In this document: positions 59,719-64,000 of the stretch, one piece after another
Numbering within the stretch: position 1 is the stretch's first letter
How the letters are laid out: each line of letters opens with the position of its first letter
From: an uncultured Methylococcaceae bacterium
GTDB taxonomy: Bacteria > Pseudomonadota > Gammaproteobacteria > Methylococcales > Methylomonadaceae
Length of the DNA stretch: 64,000 bases
Reading direction: 5' to 3'
Assembly (NCBI GenBank): GCA_903917345.1
Contig: CAIXAE010000043.1
Span: 93,378-157,377 of the forward strand
The notes under the pieces: model-generated
What the model saw: only the letters and a program-made list of their open reading frames with translations
Told to the model about the DNA's origin: nothing
Database searches by the model: none
Program-made: the position numbers and the translations under genes

Positions 59719-60462
59719 TTAGGGGAAACATTTTAATCCCCAGCCATTAATATTGCCGTATGGACTCTTATAAAACTTTGGTCGTAATACATCGAAGGCA
59801 CGATTCTGTTGTTCTGGCTTCAAAATACTTAAACCTACTGGGCGAGCGATCAAATCCGCAAACTGCAATCCTGATGAATTACTTTTCTTATCTGCAAAAA
59901 TAAGTTCAAACGGGTAGGCGTGATGATGGTAATTGGTGCCCGCACAAATACGTCGAAATTCTAACTCCAGCTCATTATCTTCAAGCTTTCCTCGCTGCTC
60001 AACGACAATATGAGCCACATCCTCATGTGCATTCTCACTACGCAAAAAATTATATACCCGCTCCAAACCAAACCCTAAAGCCACGTGATAAGGATTGCCT
60101 GAGGGACTGTAACGCTCACGATAAGGTTCTTTATTAATCAACGTTGTTATCAATGTAAACGGACTGGTTTCGATAATGTCAGTTAACTCCGATAGAAAAC
60201 CCTGTTTCAACTCTTTGCTTTTTAGAAACTTAAAATCACCTCTATCTCTACGAATATCCGTTTCATGCAAAATAACTTGATCATGACCATAATGTTTAAA
60301 TTTAAAACGCTGTAATGCTGGCACAATTTGTTTAGAGTAATCAGCCTTCTTAAAGATACAAAAAGCCAATACGAAAATGGGGTAATTAATATCGATAGTT
60401 TTTAATCCATGATCACCACTTTCATCAACGTACACAATGTAGTCAGAAAAATGTGCTGTCAT
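59719..60462 (-). CDS. DUF3800 domain protein
   Basis: A 247-residue protein of the DUF3800 family, which has an RNase H-like nuclease-type fold. The key acidic motif YVDESGDHG lies near residue 13, HETDIRRDRGDF in the middle and QFADLIARP near the end, so the metal-binding residues appear kept. DUF3800 genes are frequent in prophages and defence islands, function unproven. I start at the ATG at 60462, which overlaps the SNF2 stop by 4 nt (ATGA); a TTG 15 nt upstream is less likely. It is coupled to the SNF2 helicase. Confidence 0.8.
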   Translation of the reverse strand: MTAHFSDYIVYVDESGDHGLKTIDINYPIFVLAFCIFKKADYSKQIVPALQRFKFKHYGHDQVILHETDIRRDRGDFKFLKSKELKQGFLSELTDIIETSPFTLITTLINKEPYRERYSPSGNPYHVALGFGLERVYNFLRSENAHEDVAHIVVEQRGKLEDNELELEFRRICAGTNYHHHAYPFELIFADKKSNSSGLQFADLIARPVGLSILKPEQQNRAFDVLRPKFYKSPYGNINGWGLKCFP

Positions 60463-63320
60463 CCCTGAACGCTCCAATTAATAGTAAACAAATCTTCACT
60501 CCCAACTTTCTGATTAAGCTTACTTTCAAGCTGTTCTATTAATGCTTCTCTGCGCTCATCCACTTCATCTTGTCGATCAAACAACTCCTTACGCTGTTTG
60601 TTACGGCTACGCTCTAATTCATGTTGCTGCTTTTGCCATGATAGTTTTTCTTCTAATGTCGGAGCTATCTTTGCTTGGCGCCGTACTTCTTTAATTTGCT
60701 GATCTATTTCTTTAATGCCCTGCTCAAGCCCCACCTTTAAATCATCAGCCCAATGATCCAATTTATTAACTTCTTCTTCAAAAAAAACCAAATTCCGACT
60801 GTTTACCGTTTTGATAATATCATTTTTGGCACGGCTTAGCGCCTCCTCAAGTTGTGTAGTGACTATGACGCTTTGCGGATGACATTTAAGGGCGGGTAAC
60901 TGCATCAATTTTTGTGCTGTTTCCGCTGGCAATAACTGACCATCAGAAGTTTCTGCGACAAAGATCAAATGATCTTCACATCGCTCTAGCGCTTCTATAT
61001 TGAAGCGTTGCAATTTTAAAGTACCTGATTGGCCTAATAGTTTCTCTATTACACTAATTTTTGCACCATGCGCCGCATAATCAAAACATAGATGGGCTGT
61101 TGGTGTAGGCGTATGTTTTGCAGTATTTAACACCCATTCGCCCAATGGATGATTGAGTCGATAAACATGACTACTGTGCGAGGCTAAATTTTGCTGGCGA
61201 GCAATGAGTTGATATTGTCCTAACGGCGCTTCATTGATGATATTTTGTTTAAGGTTAAAGCAATGTTGTGCATCATCAAAGCTTGCATAGGATTTGAGTT
61301 GGTGCTGTGTTACAGCCCAAAACCATCGGCTAATTTTATCTAACCGCTGTTCTGCTGCATCCAGTTGCAATTTAAGTAGGTTATGGATGTCTTCATCAAA
61401 ATTATCTAACAATTGCTGGCGAGTCTCCTGCATTTGTTGATTAATATCAGCTTCCATTTCCTGTTGTAACTGACTAAAAGCTTTTTCAATTTGTTCGGTA
61501 CTTCGACAAGTTTCGTAAATTGCTTGGATGCGCTTTTCAAAATCCAGCCCTGATTCAATCGAGCCTAAAACATCGTCAGAGGCCCCAAAGACCCCATCAA
61601 ATAAATGGAACTTATCGGTTAATAACTCAAGTACGCGTTGATCGGCATAATTACTTTGGTTAATAAAATTGATAACCACCACATCAAATTTTTGACCATA
61701 ACGATGGCAACGACCAATGCGTTGTTCTATGCGCTGAGGATTCCAAGGTAAATCATAGTTGATGACTAATGAACAAAATTGTAGGTTAACCCCTTCAGCT
61801 CCGGCTTCTGTGGCTATCATTATTTCTGCATCAGATTGAAAATAATCAATCAATGCCGTTCGTCTATCAATTAAAGCAGAACCGGTAATTTTGTCTGAAG
61901 CTTTATTTTCTATTAGCCATTGTTGATAAATCTGTGTCGTTTCTGGACTATTATTGGTGCCGTTAAACGTCACTAACTTATCAGCATAACCATTGGCCGC
62001 TAAATAACGTTGTAAGTATTCTTGAGTGCGTTTTGACTCGGTAAAGATAACCGCTTTACGGGGCGCCGCCATGGTAGCCATTTGTTCAAAGCCTTGATTA
62101 AGCGCAATCAATAAAGCTTGGGCCTTACTATCATCACGGATTTGTTCAGCTTGCTCAATAAGGCTCTGTAACTCCATAATTTCAAGCTGTAATTGTTCCT
62201 GATCAATTAACTGTTCTGGCTCGTCTATACGATTACTATCTAATTCTTCCAGATAATCAGTTTCAAGATCATCACCTTCTATCAGTTGGGCAATAAAATC
62301 AGCTTCATCTTGTGTATGTTCATGAAGGGTTTCTAATCTAGCTTTGATGGTAAGCAAGGTATTGCTAACAGCGTGAGTACTGGAAGCTAATAATTTACGT
62401 AAGATTAATCCTGTTAAATGTCGCTGACGTTTAGGCAAAGCATAACTTTCTTGTCGCTCTAGTAAGGCGGTAATGCCATTATAGAGTTGCATTTCTGCAT
62501 GAGAAGGCGTGAAAGGTACGGTGATAGCCTTACGCTGTGTATACCGTATATACTCTAAAACCTGTTTACGTAAGGTTCGTTTTACAAAGCCTTTTAATCG
62601 GTCTTTAAGTTGACCGATTCCTTCATTTCCCATGTAGTGCTGGCGAAATGATTTTTCATCGCCAAAAAGATGCTCATCCAGTATTGTTGAGAGCCCATAT
62701 ATCTCCAATAATGAATTTTGTAATGGTGTTGCTGTAAGTAGTAATTTTTGTCTGCCGTGTAAAGCGCGTTTTAAAGACTGCCCCATTTTGTTGCTTGCTC
62801 GATAAGCATTGCGTAATTTATGGGCTTCATCAATAACGACTAGATGCCAGGGCTCAATCAGTAATGCTTCTTCTAATCGAGCGGCAAAATGATACGAGAT
62901 AATATTGATGCAGTTGTTGTTAAGCGGATTAACCACCTCTTGTTTCTTTAATTGCCGCCAAGTATTAGCATCAAGCACCTGTGATGGTAGGTTAAATTTA
63001 TCTTTTAATTCTTGCGCCCATTGCTTGCGTAAAGCGGCTGGGCAGATAATCAGTAATTGACGTTTACGTTCGGCCCAATACTGACAAAGCACTAAACCTG
63101 CTTCAATGGTTTTTCCTAAACCCACTTCATCCGCTAAGATCACGCCTTTATTAAAGGGATTATGCAGGGCAAATAGCGCGGCATTAATTTGATGTGGATT
63201 TAAATCAACTGTTGCATCAAATAAAGATTGGGATAATCGGTCTACACCATTATCTGCCGATTGACGGGTTAACTCGTAAGCATAGTATTTAGCGTGGTAA
63301 TCCGTTATTTCCCTTTGCAT
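60459..63320 (-). CDS. SNF2-family helicase/ATPase
   Basis: A 953-residue DNA translocase of the SNF2/RapA-like branch. Helicase core: Q-motif region NPHQINAALFAL, Walker A ADEVGLGKTIEAG (Lys70), Walker B VIDEAHKLRN (about 162-171), LLTATPLQN and the C-terminal lobe with EGVNLQFCSLVINYDLPWNPQRIEQRIGRCHRYGQ, read in parts. A large insert and a C-terminal coiled coil (about 850-935, rich in Glu, Gln and Arg) follow. The ribosome site AGGA precedes the ATG. It is the first gene of the four-gene minus-strand block and overlaps DUF3800 by 4 nt. Target DNA and function are not evident. Confidence 0.87.
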   Translation of the reverse strand: MQREITDYHAKYYAYELTRQSADNGVDRLSQSLFDATVDLNPHQINAALFALHNPFNKGVILADEVGLGKTIEAGLVLCQYWAERKRQLLIICPAALRKQWAQELKDKFNLPSQVLDANTWRQLKKQEVVNPLNNNCINIISYHFAARLEEALLIEPWHLVVIDEAHKLRNAYRASNKMGQSLKRALHGRQKLLLTATPLQNSLLEIYGLSTILDEHLFGDEKSFRQHYMGNEGIGQLKDRLKGFVKRTLRKQVLEYIRYTQRKAITVPFTPSHAEMQLYNGITALLERQESYALPKRQRHLTGLILRKLLASSTHAVSNTLLTIKARLETLHEHTQDEADFIAQLIEGDDLETDYLEELDSNRIDEPEQLIDQEQLQLEIMELQSLIEQAEQIRDDSKAQALLIALNQGFEQMATMAAPRKAVIFTESKRTQEYLQRYLAANGYADKLVTFNGTNNSPETTQIYQQWLIENKASDKITGSALIDRRTALIDYFQSDAEIMIATEAGAEGVNLQFCSLVINYDLPWNPQRIEQRIGRCHRYGQKFDVVVINFINQSNYADQRVLELLTDKFHLFDGVFGASDDVLGSIESGLDFEKRIQAIYETCRSTEQIEKAFSQLQQEMEADINQQMQETRQQLLDNFDEDIHNLLKLQLDAAEQRLDKISRWFWAVTQHQLKSYASFDDAQHCFNLKQNIINEAPLGQYQLIARQQNLASHSSHVYRLNHPLGEWVLNTAKHTPTPTAHLCFDYAAHGAKISVIEKLLGQSGTLKLQRFNIEALERCEDHLIFVAETSDGQLLPAETAQKLMQLPALKCHPQSVIVTTQLEEALSRAKNDIIKTVNSRNLVFFEEEVNKLDHWADDLKVGLEQGIKEIDQQIKEVRRQAKIAPTLEEKLSWQKQQHELERSRNKQRKELFDRQDEVDERREALIEQLESKLNQKVGSEDLFTINWSVQG

Positions 63321-64000
63321 GAGTGGTTCCTAAAATATCTACGCTGCTTTAAATTCAAAATAGGGGGTTAATAGTTTGAGTGAATTCGTTGTTTTTTTAT
63401 ACCACAATCATCCATTACCTAATTTATTTTCACAAGTAATATTTTTACACTGTGAACTTAATTAAAACCAAAAGAATTATCTTTTAAGATTTTTATAATT
63501 CAACTTAGATTTTACCGAGCCTAAAGCGCTAATTCTGATTCATGTTACGGCGTGCCTCGACTCTTATCACACGGCTCTGCGCTCTTGCGACATGTCTCGA
63601 GCACCTGTTGACAAGCTTTGAGCAGTTGGCGACACGTGTCGAGCAGTCTGAAACACGCCTAGCACTCCTTGCGACACGTCACGCACTCATACAATGTATG
63701 CCGACAACCTGTTGTGGCGTGTAGCGATAGCTTCGAGACATCCTTCAAACATGGCTAGGCGTGTCGCCAGAGTGTGGAGCCCTGTTAACGAGTCCGCTAG
63801 ACGCCTCTCAAGTATCACTAGTCACCTTATTAAGCCTCTAAACACTCTGAACAACACCAACAGACAGCCATTAAAATCATTAGCTTGGTCATTAAAAGTA
63901 CAGAGTGGAATTATAATTAGTACTAGACTTTATATAACGTGTTAGAGTGAGGTCGTTAGTCATTATTACGATTGATGTTCGGCTGGATGCATCGTAAGGC
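63321..64000. other. Right-hand gene-free region with repeat array
   Basis: No credible gene is seen in these 680 bp. The first 220 bp hold the SNF2 upstream region. A more GC-rich block at 63541-63880 contains the 21-bp array; open frames through it simply translate the repeats. The last 100 bp show nothing recognisable. Confidence 0.65.
63563..63688. repeat. Six contiguous degenerate 21-bp repeats
   Basis: Units start at 63563, 63584, 63605, 63626, 63647 and 63668, with approximate consensus CTTGCGACACGTCTCGAGCAC; every unit keeps ACA at positions 7-9. A 12-bp palindrome CGACACGTGTCG sits at 63630-63641, and ACACGCCTAGC (63653-63663) recurs inverted at 63754-63764. Weaker GAC-type cores continue near-phase at 63737, 63800, 63821 and 63863. 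It is not a CRISPR: there are no spacers. Confidence 0.8.

Noticed and set aside
59636..59722. 28-codon open frame as a real small protein
   Set aside because: It runs through a terminator-like hairpin, lacks a ribosome site, and ends in a homopolymer-derived FVF tail.
55054..63320. DISARM or BREX system
   Set aside because: DISARM needs DrmA/B/C and BREX needs PglZ and BrxC-type genes; none are present. Mod and Res fit type III restriction.
63563..63688. CRISPR array
   Set aside because: Units are contiguous and degenerate, with no unique spacers, and no cas genes are in the window.
63542..63724. A 60-codon open frame with heptad-like LATR repeats
   Set aside because: The heptad pattern is only the translation of the 21-bp DNA repeats; there is no ribosome site, and composition is unlike neighbouring proteins.

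Overview
The window looks like part of the chromosome of a low-to-moderate GC gammaproteobacterium. The evidence is the divergent efp/epmB pair, an atpIBEFHAGDC-glmUS cluster in enterobacterial order, an rpe-trpEGDC block, polA-engB-cytochrome c4-dsbA in the order I recall from Pseudomonas, and a monofunctional RelA. The two heavy-metal RND loci, cytochrome c4 and type IV pilus ATPase suit a free-living or sediment/aquatic organism. A Methylococcales- or Thiotrichales-like lineage is possible, but no gene here settles the genus.

Layout. 1-5.6 kb: EF-P and its modification enzyme EpmB, RppH, a HAD hydrolase and a PatZ-type protein acetyltransferase. 5.6-6.0 kb: a gene-free stretch with 21-bp tandem repeats. 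6.0-18.2 kb: two complete heavy-metal RND efflux operons placed back to back and transcribed apart from a shared 0.4-kb region that holds a 41-bp dyad. Each operon runs outer membrane factor, membrane fusion protein, RND pump, small PII-like protein (DUF3240 on one side, a PII homologue on the other). 18.2-21.7 kb: alanine dehydrogenase, then a tight operon of two DUF1538 membrane proteins, another PII-like protein and a two-CBS protein. 21.8-26.8 kb: cold-shock protein, a TM2 protein with a cold-shock-like head, MetY, a DUF4242 protein, an unrecognised small gene, YggS and PilT. 26.8-31.6 kb: trpC, trpD, trpG, trpE and rpe. 31.7-35.9 kb: a FAH-family enzyme, a two-component system whose sensor region is internally duplicated, and a broken winged-helix regulator. 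35.9-46.1 kb: glmS, glmU and the complete F1Fo ATP synthase operon. 46.3-54.9 kb: purC, relA (without an ACT domain), polA, engB, cytochrome c4, dsbA and a DUF2058 protein. 55.0-63.3 kb: a probable defence block made of SNF2 helicase, DUF3800 protein and type III modification and restriction subunits, all on the minus strand. 63.3-64.0 kb: no gene, but a second array of degenerate 21-bp repeats.

How it fits together. Most of the window is core metabolism. The accessory interest lies in three places: the mirror-image efflux pair in which both pumps carry a PII-fold partner, the DUF1538/PII/CBS membrane module of unknown function next to it, and the four-gene SNF2-DUF3800-Mod-Res block. PII-like proteins occur three times within about 15 kb, each beside a membrane transport gene, which suggests small-molecule or metal gating of transport as a local theme. 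All assignments come from reading the sequence; no database search was run.
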